In this document: one piece after another, positions 53,630-61,945 of the stretch
Numbering within the stretch: the stretch's first letter is position 1
Layout of the letters: each line of letters begins with the position of its first letter
NCBI RefSeq assembly: GCF_002553505.1
Contig: NZ_PDCP01000007.1
Span: 1-64,000, forward strand
DNA length: 64,000 bases
Origin: Mycolicibacterium agri
Lineage (GTDB): Bacteria > Actinomycetota > Actinomycetes > Mycobacteriales > Mycobacteriaceae
Direction of reading: 5' to 3'
Made by a program: the position numbers and the translations under genes
Notes under the pieces: generated by a model
Databases searched by the model: none
What the model saw: only the letters and a program-made list of their open reading frames with translations
Told to the model about the DNA's origin: nothing

Positions 53630-54103
53630 ATGCCTGCCATCACCCCGTCGCTGTGGTTCGACGACAACCTCGAGGAAGCCGAACAGTTCTACACTTCCGT
53701 CTTCCCGAACTCGTACATCGAGCAGGTGCAGCGCACCACCGAGGCCGGGCCAGGCACGCCGGGAGACGTGTTGGCGTGCTTCTTCGTTCTGGACGGCACG
53801 CGGTTCATGGGCATCAACGGCGGGCCGCATTTCCAGTTCTCCGAGGCGGTCTCGTTCGTGGTCCACTGCAAGGACCAAGAAGAAGTGGACTACTACTGGG
53901 ATCGGCTGGTCGACGGCGGCGAGGAGTCGCAGTGCGGCTGGCTCAAGGACCGTTTCGGGCTGAGCTGGCAGATCGTGCCGGATCGGTTGTTCGAGTTGGT
54001 CAACGATCCCGATCCGGCCCGCGCGACCGCCGCCACCAAGGCGATGCACGGCATGCGCAAGATTGTCATCGCCGAGATGGAGGAGGCCGCCGCGAACGCC
54101 TGA
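53630..54103 (+). CDS. VOC family (PhnB-like) protein
   Basis: A 157-residue vicinal-oxygen-chelate fold protein of the PhnB/3-demethylubiquinone methyltransferase-like group: ITPSLWFDDNLEEAEQFYTS at the start, FMGINGGPHFQFSEAVSFVV near residue 63 and CGWLKDRFGLSWQIVP near 103. AGGAAGGAG precedes the ATG. These proteins have no proven common reaction. The conserved metal or substrate residues are only partly present. Confidence 0.88.
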   Translation: MPAITPSLWFDDNLEEAEQFYTSVFPNSYIEQVQRTTEAGPGTPGDVLACFFVLDGTRFMGINGGPHFQFSEAVSFVVHCKDQEEVDYYWDRLVDGGEESQCGWLKDRFGLSWQIVPDRLFELVNDPDPARATAATKAMHGMRKIVIAEMEEAAANA

Positions 54104-54148
54104 CGGAGGCAGGGTCCGCGTCTTCGGTTGCGACCGAATGGTGTTCGC

Positions 54149-54460
54149 CTAGATGTCGGGGATCGTCTGGCTGACGTAGGTTTGCCAGGTGGCGATCCTG
54201 CCTGCCTCGAGCATGGCTGCCTGCATGTCGGGATCGTTCATCATGCCCTGCTGCACTTCGCCGTACTTCTTCCAGTCCTCAACGGACGACAGCACGCCGA
54301 TGGTGTTGGTTTCTTGGCCGCCGACCATGGTGGCCAGAACCGTGACGTTCTCCGCGCCGTGCTTGCGCGCGAGATCGCACGCCCTCTTGAGTTGCTTCTG
54401 CACGTCATCCCACGCGACGCCCTGATTCGGATGGATGGTGACTAACGAGACGATGGCCAT
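54149..54460 (-). CDS. Small conserved hypothetical protein (dimeric alpha/beta barrel-like)
   Basis: A 103-residue protein with a predicted beta-alpha-beta pattern (AIVSLVTIHP, a helix with DDVQKQLKRACDLARKHG, then VTVLATMVGGQETNTIGVLSSV), as in ferredoxin-like dimeric barrels. It ends WQTYVSQTIPDI. I do not recognise a named family. It converges on the VOC gene. Confidence 0.65.
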   Translation of the reverse strand: MAIVSLVTIHPNQGVAWDDVQKQLKRACDLARKHGAENVTVLATMVGGQETNTIGVLSSVEDWKKYGEVQQGMMNDPDMQAAMLEAGRIATWQTYVSQTIPDI

Positions 54461-54886
54461 GTCGGGCCTCTCTGCAGTTGGGTCGCTGATGACCCGAATG
54501 TAGGTCGGCCAGGGTTGTTAATTGGCAACTCGACAATGAAATCGCAAAAAATTCATATGCAGCGATTTGTCGACTAGTTATGAATTCATAGCAAACGTGC
54601 GGTGGGCTTCACGTTGGCACCTTCTAATGCATCGGCGACCGTCGATAACGACTTGCAGCGGCCGGTGATACCCGAAATGCATTGGGGCCCAGACCTGCTT
54701 TGACTCGGCACTTGCGTAGGGGTGGCCGTTGTGAGCGCAGAAGTCAGGGCTCTATCATTTCTCTCTCCACCTCATTTCTCTTCACGCTTCCCCCCGAAAC
54801 TCTGTGCTCGGACAATCGCGCAGTTTCCTGCGCACACTCGTGCCCCCTGAAGCGCCTGACGGGCAGGAACACGTACTTTGGACCCG
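54461..54886. other. 426-bp non-coding, partly AT-rich gap
   Basis: The left half (about 54510-54600) is unusually AT-rich for this genome. It contains an 8-bp inverted repeat, AATTCATA at 54550-54557 and TATGAATT at 54579-54586, and a GTTG/CAAC pair around TTAATT near 54515-54530. No convincing gene is visible; a short open frame at 54682-54939 lacks coding character. The right end carries the TACTTT -10 (54874-54879) for the next operon. Confidence 0.6.
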
Positions 54887-55558
54887 ATGACGCGTCTCAA
54901 GGCCACAGGACGCCACGGAGGAGCAACGATGCCAGATGACGCTGCCGAGCCCGACGGCGACGTGAAGCAGGGGGTGAGAAAGCCCGACGAGTCGGCCGCA
55001 TTCCCCGGCGCAGCCGCTTCGGATGGCGCCGCTGACGAGGAAGCCGTCGAACAGCCCGCGGCCGCCAAGACGAGGATGTCGCACGTCCGGCTCGCCACCC
55101 TCGCAGGCCTGGTGATCGTCGTCGCGCTGGCGGTGTTGTGCGGATGGCTCGGGTTCCGCGCCTACCAGTCGCACCAGGCGGCCGCCGAACGCCAGCTCTA
55201 CCTCCAGGTCGGAACAGAGGCGGCCAAGAACCTCACATCCATCGACTTCGAGCACGCCGACGAAGACGTGCAGCGCATCCTGGACTCGGCGACAGGCACT
55301 TTCTATGACGACTTCGAGGCGCGGGCGCAGCCGTTCACCGAGGTCGTCAAGCAGGCCAAGTCGAAATCCGTCGGCACGATCTCGGAGGCCGGCGTCGAGA
55401 AGATCAACGAGGACGGAGCCGACGTCCTGGTCGCCGTCACCGTCAAGGCGTCGAACGCCGGCGCGGCCGAGCAGGAGCCCCGCTACTTCCGGATGCGGAT
55501 CACCGTGCAGAAGGTCGGCGACGAAGCCAAGGTTGCCAACGTGAGGTTCGTGACGTGA
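54887..55558 (+). CDS. Mce-associated membrane protein (orphan Mas/Omam type), first of pair
   Basis: A protein of about 223 residues. A charged N-terminus of about 65 residues leads to one membrane helix (near 78-100, LAGLVIVVALAVLCGW) and a VirB8-like extracytoplasmic domain with FYDDFEARAQPFTEVVKQAK. Mce-associated proteins stabilise Mce lipid importers; orphan pairs outside mce clusters are known as Omam proteins. There are two plausible starts in one frame: ATG 54887, 7 nt after TACTTT (leaderless), and ATG 54929, preceded by GGAGGAG. It overlaps the next gene by four bases. Confidence 0.85.
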   Translation: MTRLKATGRHGGATMPDDAAEPDGDVKQGVRKPDESAAFPGAAASDGAADEEAVEQPAAAKTRMSHVRLATLAGLVIVVALAVLCGWLGFRAYQSHQAAAERQLYLQVGTEAAKNLTSIDFEHADEDVQRILDSATGTFYDDFEARAQPFTEVVKQAKSKSVGTISEAGVEKINEDGADVLVAVTVKASNAGAAEQEPRYFRMRITVQKVGDEAKVANVRFVT

Positions 55559-56166
55559 GCAACGACAAACTCATCGGCGAGGAGACCGTCGAGACCGCCG
55601 CCGCCGAAGGCGGCGAAACCACGGCCGGTGTCGAAGGCGCCGACAGCGGCGGGGTCACCGAAACCGTTGCGACCAAACGCAAAATCGATTGGTCGCGCGT
55701 CCTGGCGTACGGCATGTTGCCCGCGCTCGCGTTCGTTCTGGTCATCGGCGCGGGAGTGCTGAAGATCCTGGACTCGGGCGTCCGGCAGAGCGACACCGCG
55801 CGTGCGGAATCGGTGCAGGCGGCCAAGGACAGCGCGGTGGCGATGTTGACCTACACGCCCGACACCGTCGAGCAACAGCTCACAGCGGCACGGGAGCGGT
55901 TGACCGGCGGTTTCCTGCAGCACTACACCGAGTTGACGAACAACGTCGTGATACCGGGAGCCAAGGAAAAGCAGATCTCGGCGGTGGCCAGCGTGCCCGG
56001 TGCGGCGTCGGTGTCGGCGGACCCGGCCCACGCGGTCGTGCTGTTGTTCATCAACCAGACCGTCACGGTCGGCACCGGAGTGCCCAGCGACACCGCATCC
56101 AGCGTGCGCGTCACCTTGGACAAGGTCGACGACCGCTGGCTGATCTCACAATTCGAACCGCTGTGA
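55555..56166 (+). CDS. Mce-associated membrane protein (orphan Mas/Omam type), second of pair
   Basis: A 203-residue protein with an acidic N-terminus (residues 1-40), a membrane helix (about 50-70, LAYGMLPALAFVLVIGAG) and an extracytoplasmic domain containing LTGGFLQHYTELTNNVVIPGAKEK, read here in parts, the Mas-type signature. The GTG start overlaps the previous stop as GTGA (55555-55558). The pair probably works together, perhaps with an Mce transporter encoded elsewhere; no mce or yrbE gene is in this window. Confidence 0.86.
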   Translation: MSNDKLIGEETVETAAAEGGETTAGVEGADSGGVTETVATKRKIDWSRVLAYGMLPALAFVLVIGAGVLKILDSGVRQSDTARAESVQAAKDSAVAMLTYTPDTVEQQLTAARERLTGGFLQHYTELTNNVVIPGAKEKQISAVASVPGAASVSADPAHAVVLLFINQTVTVGTGVPSDTASSVRVTLDKVDDRWLISQFEPL

Positions 56167-56175
56167 ACCACTGCC

Positions 56176-57078
56176 ATGGATGAGCCGGAGTGGCTGGAGG
56201 TCGCGACTCCTACGGTGCGGCTCAGCGCACTGACCTGGGGCCCGTCCTATAGTCCGATCGCCTTGTGTCTGCACGGCTTTCCCGACACGGCCCATGGCTG
56301 GCGGAAGGTTGTGCCGCACCTCGTGGACGCGGGCTGGCGGGTGGTTGCGCCGTTCATGCGCGGCTATGCGCCGTCGTCGATACCCGAGGACGGCAGCTAT
56401 CACGTCGGCGCGCTGATCGACGATGCGCTGCAGGTGCTCGAGGCTGCCGGTCCGACCGGCCATGACGTGGTGATCGGCCACGACTGGGGCGCGATGACGG
56501 CTGCCGGTTTCGCGGCGATGCCCGACGGTCCGTTCGACAAGGCGGTCATCATGTCACTGCCGCCGCTGGCGGCGTTTCAGCCGTGGGGACGGGCGCCCGA
56601 CCAGATTCTGCTGGCGGCCCAAATTCCGCGTCAGCTGCTGCGCAGTTGGTACATCATGTACTTCCAATTGCCCGTGCTGCCAGAGCTTTCCGGGTCGCGG
56701 GTGGTTTCGGCGCTGTGGCGGCAGTGGTCACCCGGCTACGACGAGGCCGAGGATGTCCGGCTGGTGCAAAACGCCATCGGTGACCCGGAGAACTGGCGGG
56801 CGGCGATCACCATGTACCGGCAGAACTTCCGCGGAACGAAACCACCCGAACAGTACGCCGATCTGCACCCGCTGTTCCTGCAACCGCCCGTCGTGCCCAT
56901 TCTCTATTTGCACGGTGACGACGACGGCGCCATGGCACCGGATTACATCGCCTGGGTCGAGCGGATCCTCCCGCCCGGCGGCGAGGCGTACGTCGTCGAG
57001 GAAGCCGGCCACTTCCTGCAGCTGGAACAGCCGGATGTCCTCGCACGCCACATCATCGACTTCATCGGGCAGGCCTGA
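56176..57078 (+). CDS. Alpha/beta hydrolase (epoxide hydrolase-like)
   Basis: A 300-residue hydrolase with LCLHGFPDTAHGWRKV near residue 30 (HGFP oxyanion motif), the nucleophile elbow IGHDWGAMTA near 98 with Asp, as in epoxide hydrolases and dehalogenases, and the His in EEAGHFLQLEQP near 277. It starts nine bases after the Mas pair and ends two bases before the WS/DGAT-like gene, so these genes are likely one transcription unit. The substrate is unknown. Confidence 0.9.
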   Translation: MDEPEWLEVATPTVRLSALTWGPSYSPIALCLHGFPDTAHGWRKVVPHLVDAGWRVVAPFMRGYAPSSIPEDGSYHVGALIDDALQVLEAAGPTGHDVVIGHDWGAMTAAGFAAMPDGPFDKAVIMSLPPLAAFQPWGRAPDQILLAAQIPRQLLRSWYIMYFQLPVLPELSGSRVVSALWRQWSPGYDEAEDVRLVQNAIGDPENWRAAITMYRQNFRGTKPPEQYADLHPLFLQPPVVPILYLHGDDDGAMAPDYIAWVERILPPGGEAYVVEEAGHFLQLEQPDVLARHIIDFIGQA

Positions 57079-57080
57079 GG

Positions 57081-58337
57081 GTGCGCCGCCTCGCGGTGGT
57101 CGACGCGCAGGCGTACTGGATGTCGGCCAAGATCCCCAGCGACCAGTTCCTGCTGTACGGATTCGACGGCGTCCCTGAGGATCTCGCACGGGCGATCCAG
57201 GTCATCCGCAGTCGCGCCACTGCGTGCGGCGAGCTGAGGGTGCGCGTCCGCGACGGCAACTATCTGACCTATCCGGCGTGGGTCAGCGCCGACGTCGAAG
57301 ACGATCAGTTCGCGGTGCACGAACTCGACGACTCCAGCTGGGCGGGATGTCTGGCCGCGGTGGCCAGGCTGACCGACGAGCAGCTCGACGCCCGGGTGGC
57401 GCCGTGGCGACTGCATGTGTTCCCCGCGGTGCGCGGCGTGCCCGCGGCCGAAGGCCCCGCGACGGTGGCCGTGCTGCAGATCGCACATGTCTTGGCCGAC
57501 GGAGTGCGGGCATCGGCATTGGCGGCGCGCCTGTTCGGGCGCGCGGTCGATATCCAGCCCGTGCCGACGCTACGGTCACGCGGCGTCAGACTGCCATGGC
57601 GCAGCGTCGCGGCGGCACGCGCGCACCGTCGGCTGGTGCGAGACACCGAAGCGGGAGTAGTTCCGCCGCAAGCGGAACCGCGCCCGGCGCTGCGGACAAA
57701 TTCGCGGCCTTCCGGCGTCTGCAGCCTGCGCACGCTGGTGCGTCGGCGCGACGACATACCCGGGCCGACCGTGACGATCGGGGTGATGTGTGCGCTGTCG
57801 ACGGCGTTGTCGGCTCATCTACGGGAGCTGGGCGATGACCCGTCGACCCTCGGCGCCGAGGTGCCGATGGCGAAATCGACTGTCCGGCGGGCGCACAACC
57901 ACTTCGGCAACGTCGGAATCGGTTTGTATCCCCATCTCGAGCCAGACGAGCGGGCCACCCGGATCGGCGAGGATCTTCGACAACGGCGTCGCCGCAGAGA
58001 ACACCCCGCGATCGCGGCCGAAAGCCGTGCGGTCGAAGCGGTGCCCGCGCCGTTGTTGCGTTGGGGCGTGGCGCAATTCGACGAGACCGCGCGGTCGCCG
58101 ATCGTCACCGGAAACACCACCGTCTCCAGCGTCAACAGGGGTGCTGCGGATCTGCGGTTCGGCGACGCCCGAGTCGTCGTCACCTCCGGATACCCGGGGC
58201 TGTCGCCGATGATGGGCCTGACCCACGGTGTGCACGGCATCGGAGACACCGTCGCTATCAGCGTGCACGCCGCCGAATCGGCGATCGGTGACGTCGACGC
58301 CTACGTTGCCCGCCTCGATGCGGCCCTGCCAGGATGA
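57081..58337 (+). CDS. Wax ester synthase/diacylglycerol acyltransferase-like (DUF1298) protein
   Basis: A 418-residue protein with the two-domain layout of the WS/DGAT family. The N-terminal half keeps part of the HHxxxDG acyltransferase motif as IAHVLADGVRAS near residue 138: the second His, Asp and Gly are present, the first His is not. The C-terminal half contains NTTVSSVNRG near 350 in place of the usual NVPGP, and MMGLTHGVHG. It may be an acyltransferase with altered substrate or reduced activity. It is cotranscribed with hydrolases on both sides. Confidence 0.8.
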   Translation: MRRLAVVDAQAYWMSAKIPSDQFLLYGFDGVPEDLARAIQVIRSRATACGELRVRVRDGNYLTYPAWVSADVEDDQFAVHELDDSSWAGCLAAVARLTDEQLDARVAPWRLHVFPAVRGVPAAEGPATVAVLQIAHVLADGVRASALAARLFGRAVDIQPVPTLRSRGVRLPWRSVAAARAHRRLVRDTEAGVVPPQAEPRPALRTNSRPSGVCSLRTLVRRRDDIPGPTVTIGVMCALSTALSAHLRELGDDPSTLGAEVPMAKSTVRRAHNHFGNVGIGLYPHLEPDERATRIGEDLRQRRRRREHPAIAAESRAVEAVPAPLLRWGVAQFDETARSPIVTGNTTVSSVNRGAADLRFGDARVVVTSGYPGLSPMMGLTHGVHGIGDTVAISVHAAESAIGDVDAYVARLDAALPG

Positions 58338-58341
58338 GACG

Positions 58342-59121
58342 ATGACGACCCCCAGGCACGTCGTTCTCATCCACGGCACGTGGAGCCACGGCGACACGCT
58401 GGGCGATGCCCGCCGCGAATTCGAGGCCCGCGGTTTCTCCGTGCATACACCGACGCTGCGCTACCACGATCTGCCTCGGCACCAAGGCGCGCCGAAGGTC
58501 GCGTCGGTGAGTGTGCGCGATTACGCCGACGACATCGTGGGCCTGGTCGAGTCGCTCGACTCGCCGCCGCTGCTGGTGGGTCATTCGCTCGGCGGGCTGA
58601 TCGCGCAGTTGGTGGCGGCCCGCGCCAGCCATGCCGGGCTGGTTGCCGCCACCCCGGCGCCCGCGGCGGGCATCTTCGCGGCCTATCCCGGCACACTGCG
58701 GGTGTTCGGCGCGCACTATGTGCAGTGGCGGCCGTGGGCCAAGCCGTTGTACCCGACGTCGTGGAAGTTGTTTCGCCGCCGCATCACCAACACCACCGAC
58801 GAGGACCTGGCGCGCGAGCTGTTCGCCGAGATGGTGCCCGACTCGGGCCGGGTCTACTGCGAGATGCCGTTCTGGTTCCTGGACCGGGCCAAGGCCACCA
58901 AGGTCGACTTCGCGGCGATCACCACCCCGGTGCTCGCGGTCGGCGCCGAGCGCGACCGGCTGGTGCACCGTCGCGTCGCCCGGGCCACCGCCAAGCGCTA
59001 CGCCAACGGCGAGTACGTGGAGATCCCGGCGTCGGACCACCTGGTGTTTCACGGCAGGGCGCTGCCCCTGACGATGGCCCGGATCGACGAGTGGATGTCA
59101 CGCCGCCAGGTGCTCACCTAA
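58342..59121 (+). CDS. Alpha/beta hydrolase (lipase-like)
   Basis: A 259-residue hydrolase: VVLIHGTWSHGD near residue 7, VGHSLGGLIAQL near 79 with the Ser nucleophile, and ASDHLVFHG near 233 with the His. The ATG lies 4 bp after the WS/DGAT-like stop, so the two probably act on related lipid esters. A palindromic repeat follows directly after the stop codon. Confidence 0.9.
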   Translation: MTTPRHVVLIHGTWSHGDTLGDARREFEARGFSVHTPTLRYHDLPRHQGAPKVASVSVRDYADDIVGLVESLDSPPLLVGHSLGGLIAQLVAARASHAGLVAATPAPAAGIFAAYPGTLRVFGAHYVQWRPWAKPLYPTSWKLFRRRITNTTDEDLARELFAEMVPDSGRVYCEMPFWFLDRAKATKVDFAAITTPVLAVGAERDRLVHRRVARATAKRYANGEYVEIPASDHLVFHGRALPLTMARIDEWMSRRQVLT

Positions 59122-59124
59122 CCG

Positions 59125-59188
59125 GCGCGAGCAGACGCAAAAGTCCGCAAAACCCCAGGACAGGGCGGGCATTGGCGTCTGCTCGCGC
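59125..59188. repeat. GCGAGCAGACGC palindromic element, copy 3
   Basis: Arms 59125-59138 (GCGCGAGCAGACGC) and 59175-59188 are exact reverse complements over 14 bp. The middle differs from the other two copies (20109 and 44063). It lies just after the hydrolase stop and before the DUF3556 promoter, where it may end transcription. Confidence 0.8.
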
Positions 59189-59216
59189 TAGATGGCCGGA
59201 TCCGTCACCACCGCGC

Positions 59217-59230
59217 TAGAACACGTTCTA
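59217..59230. promoter_or_regulatory. KstR-type operator TAGAACACGTTCTA
   Basis: This palindrome fits TNNAACNNGTTNNA exactly, with symmetric flanks (C-TAGAACACGTTCTA-G). It overlaps the first two bases of the predicted -10 TAGTCT (59229-59234) of the leaderless DUF3556 gene, so a bound repressor would block the promoter. KstR controls sterol catabolism genes in mycobacteria. Confidence 0.75.
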
Positions 59231-59242
59231 GTCTTGATGGCC

Positions 59243-60991
59243 ATGGGATTCCTGAAGCCCGACATGCCCGTCGTCGACTTCGCCGAGTGGAGCAAGGGCA
59301 CCCGACCGGAGAAGATCCGCCCGATGGCCAGGCACTGGGCCGAGGTCGGCTTCGGCACACCCGTCGTCCTGCACCTGTTCTACGTCTTCAAGATCCTGCT
59401 CTACATCCTCGGCGGCTGGTTGATTGCGTTGGCCACCAAGGGCATCGACGGGTTCACCAACGTCGGCCAGTGGTGGACCGAACCGATCGTCTTCGAAAAG
59501 GTCGTGCTCTACACCATGCTGTTCGAGGTCGTTGGCCTCGGATGCGGCTTCGGACCGCTGAACAACCGGTTCTTCCCACCGATGGGCTCGATCCTGTACT
59601 GGTTGCGGCCCAGGACAATTCGACTGCCGCCATGGCCCGACCGGGCGCCGTTGACGAGGGGCACCGATCGCACGGCGCTGGACGCCGCGCTGTACGGGGC
59701 GCTGCTGGTGATGCTGCTCGTCGCGTTGTTCTCCGACGGCACCGGGCCGATGCCCGCGCTCGGCACCGACGTCGGCGTGCTGCCGATGTGGCAGATCTGG
59801 ACCATCCTCGCGCTGCTGGCTGTGCTCGGACTGCGCGACAAGGTCGTCTTCCTGGCCGCACGCGGGGAGGTGTACGGCTCGTTCACGGTGGCGTTCCTGT
59901 TCGCGGGCTACGGCGTGGACATGATCATCGCGGCGAAGCTGGTGTGCGTGGCGATCTGGCTCGGCGCGGCGACCTCGAAGCTGAACAAGCACTTCCCGTT
60001 CGTCATCTCGACGATGATGTCGAACCACCCGTTGATCCGCGCGAAGTGGTTGAAACGCAGGTTCTTTGAGAGCTTTCCCGACGACCTGCGACCTGGCCGG
60101 GTGTCGCGGCTCATCGCGCATTTTTCCACCGCGGTCGAGATGCTGGTGCCGCTGGCGCTGCTGTTCTCCCACGGCGGTTGGCCGACGGCGATCGCGGCGT
60201 TCGTGATGGTGTGCTTCCACTTCGGCATCCTGTCGGCGATCCCGATGGGCGTGCCGCTGGAATGGAACGTCTTCATGATCTTCTCGGTGATCACCTTGTT
60301 CGTCGGCCACGCCGGCGTGGGCGTGACCGACATGTCCACCCCGCTGCCAGTGCTGCTGTTCGCGGTGCTGGCCACCATCGTGACGCTGGGAAACCTGTTT
60401 CCGCAGAAGATCTCGTTCCTGCCGGGTATGCGCTACTACGCGGGCAACTGGGACACGACGTGGTGGTGCATGAAGCCGTCGGCCAACGAGAAGATCGAAC
60501 AGAACCTGGTCGCCATCGCCAGCATGCCCGCCTCACAGCTGGAGCGGTTCTACGGCAGCGAAGAGCAGGCGATGATCTATCTGTACAAAGGATATGCGTT
60601 CCGCGGGTTCAACTCTCACGGCAAAGCACTGCTGACGCTGGTGCACAACGCGCTGGCCGGACGCAACGAGGACGACTACATCATCACCGAAGGGGAGCGG
60701 CTGTGCAGCACCGCGGTCGGGTGGAACTTCGGAGACGGGCACATGCACAACGAGCAGTTGATCGCCGCCATGCAGGAGCGCTGCAACTTCGAACCCGACG
60801 AGGTGCGCGTCATCCTGCTCGACGCGCAACCGATCCACCGGCAGCGCCAGGAGTACCGCTTGGTCGACGCGGCGACGGGGGAGTTCGAGCGGGGTTATGT
60901 CGACGTCGCCGACATGGTGGTCGGCCAGCCGTGGAGCGACGACATCCCGGTGCACGTCACGTGGTCGTCACGGGGCGCCGCGCAGAACTAG
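59243..60991 (+). CDS. DUF3556 transmembrane protein, probable KstR regulon member
   Basis: A 582-residue membrane protein with eight or so hydrophobic segments between about residues 45 and 390, and a soluble C-terminal third (FYGSEEQAMIYLYKGYAFRG, ITEGERLCSTAVGWNFGDGH). It starts MGFLKPDMPVVDFAEWSKG, the usual DUF3556 opening. The ATG at 59243 is chosen because TAGTCT ends 8 nt before it; ATGs at 59237 and 59192 are less likely, the latter because it would place the operator inside the gene. The function is unknown; the operator suggests a role in sterol or lipid use. Confidence 0.88.
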   Translation: MGFLKPDMPVVDFAEWSKGTRPEKIRPMARHWAEVGFGTPVVLHLFYVFKILLYILGGWLIALATKGIDGFTNVGQWWTEPIVFEKVVLYTMLFEVVGLGCGFGPLNNRFFPPMGSILYWLRPRTIRLPPWPDRAPLTRGTDRTALDAALYGALLVMLLVALFSDGTGPMPALGTDVGVLPMWQIWTILALLAVLGLRDKVVFLAARGEVYGSFTVAFLFAGYGVDMIIAAKLVCVAIWLGAATSKLNKHFPFVISTMMSNHPLIRAKWLKRRFFESFPDDLRPGRVSRLIAHFSTAVEMLVPLALLFSHGGWPTAIAAFVMVCFHFGILSAIPMGVPLEWNVFMIFSVITLFVGHAGVGVTDMSTPLPVLLFAVLATIVTLGNLFPQKISFLPGMRYYAGNWDTTWWCMKPSANEKIEQNLVAIASMPASQLERFYGSEEQAMIYLYKGYAFRGFNSHGKALLTLVHNALAGRNEDDYIITEGERLCSTAVGWNFGDGHMHNEQLIAAMQERCNFEPDEVRVILLDAQPIHRQRQEYRLVDAATGEFERGYVDVADMVVGQPWSDDIPVHVTWSSRGAAQN

Positions 60992-61788
60992 CCGACGACG
61001 TCGCGGACCTTAACGGTCTCAAGGCCTTTCAGCAGCAGGTGGCGGGTCGTGTCGAGGTGCTTGCGCCAGTGCGCCTCGGCCGCGTCCGCGTCGCCCGACC
61101 GCATGAACTCCATCAGCTTGCGGTACGACCGCATGACTTTCTCGTAGTCGGCCTTCGACACCGGGCGGCGTTCCTTGAACACGAATGCGGTGTGGCGCAC
61201 CGTGATTTCGTGCAGCATGCCGGCGATCATGCCGAGCGTCGCGTTGCCGGACAGTTCGACGAGCCTGCGGTGGAACTGCCCCGTCGTCTCGGCGAGCCGG
61301 CCCGACTGCCAGCCCGCGGGGATGTCCTCGTCCAACATCCGGTCGAGTTCGTCGAACGCCTCGGTGGTGCCGGCTTCGGTGAGCAGCCGCACCGCGATCG
61401 GCTCGATGCCGGAGCGTGCGGTCATCACATCGGAGATCGTCGCGCCGGACAGCTCGAGCAGCAGCCCCGCCGGGCGGGCGACGATCTCGGGACCGGGCAC
61501 CCGCACCCGTGCACCCGTGCGCGACCCGCGCCGCACCTCGACCAGTCGCTCCGACTCCAACACCCGCACGGCCTCGCGCAGCGTGGGTCGGCTCACCCCG
61601 AAGTGCGCCATCAGCTCGGCCTCGTTGGGCAGGTAGTCGCCCTCCTTGAGCTGACCGTCGACCACCATCCGGCGAAGCGTGCCCGCCACCAGCTCGGCGG
61701 TCTTGGGGGACCGGATCGGTCCGCCACCCGACGGGACCGCGTCCGGCCCGATCATCGGCGCCAACGGTGTGCTGCCAGCCACCTTCAC
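60988..61788 (-). CDS. GntR-family (FadR-type) regulator
   Basis: A 266-residue regulator with an N-terminal winged helix (LPNEAELMAHFGVSRPTLREAV near residue 53, then RGSRTGARV) and a C-terminal FCD all-helical domain (about 105-255) whose metal-binding His residues can be placed in FHRRLVEL, HEITVRHTAF and HWRKHLD. It diverges from the thiolase-crotonase operon and overlaps the DUF3556 3' end by four bases. The likely ligand is an acyl-CoA or carboxylate. Confidence 0.9.
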   Translation of the reverse strand: MKVAGSTPLAPMIGPDAVPSGGGPIRSPKTAELVAGTLRRMVVDGQLKEGDYLPNEAELMAHFGVSRPTLREAVRVLESERLVEVRRGSRTGARVRVPGPEIVARPAGLLLELSGATISDVMTARSGIEPIAVRLLTEAGTTEAFDELDRMLDEDIPAGWQSGRLAETTGQFHRRLVELSGNATLGMIAGMLHEITVRHTAFVFKERRPVSKADYEKVMRSYRKLMEFMRSGDADAAEAHWRKHLDTTRHLLLKGLETVKVRDVVG

Positions 61789-61945
61789 TCCTATTCCGAC
61801 ATGCGCCCGACCCGCGCGGGTCAGGTGTACAACTCAGTAAACCATGTCGGGCGGTCGTGGGCGGCGCCAAAACGGCGACTGAGCGCGGCGTTCGCCGTGG
61901 CGCAGAGCCAATCATCCGCTAGTTGCGAGTCGATCCACCAGTAGG

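Noticed and set aside
54682..54939. 85-codon gene in the gap before the Mas pair
   Set aside because: Ser/Arg/Pro-rich with no ribosome binding site, and its end overlaps the leaderless promoter and start of the Mas gene.
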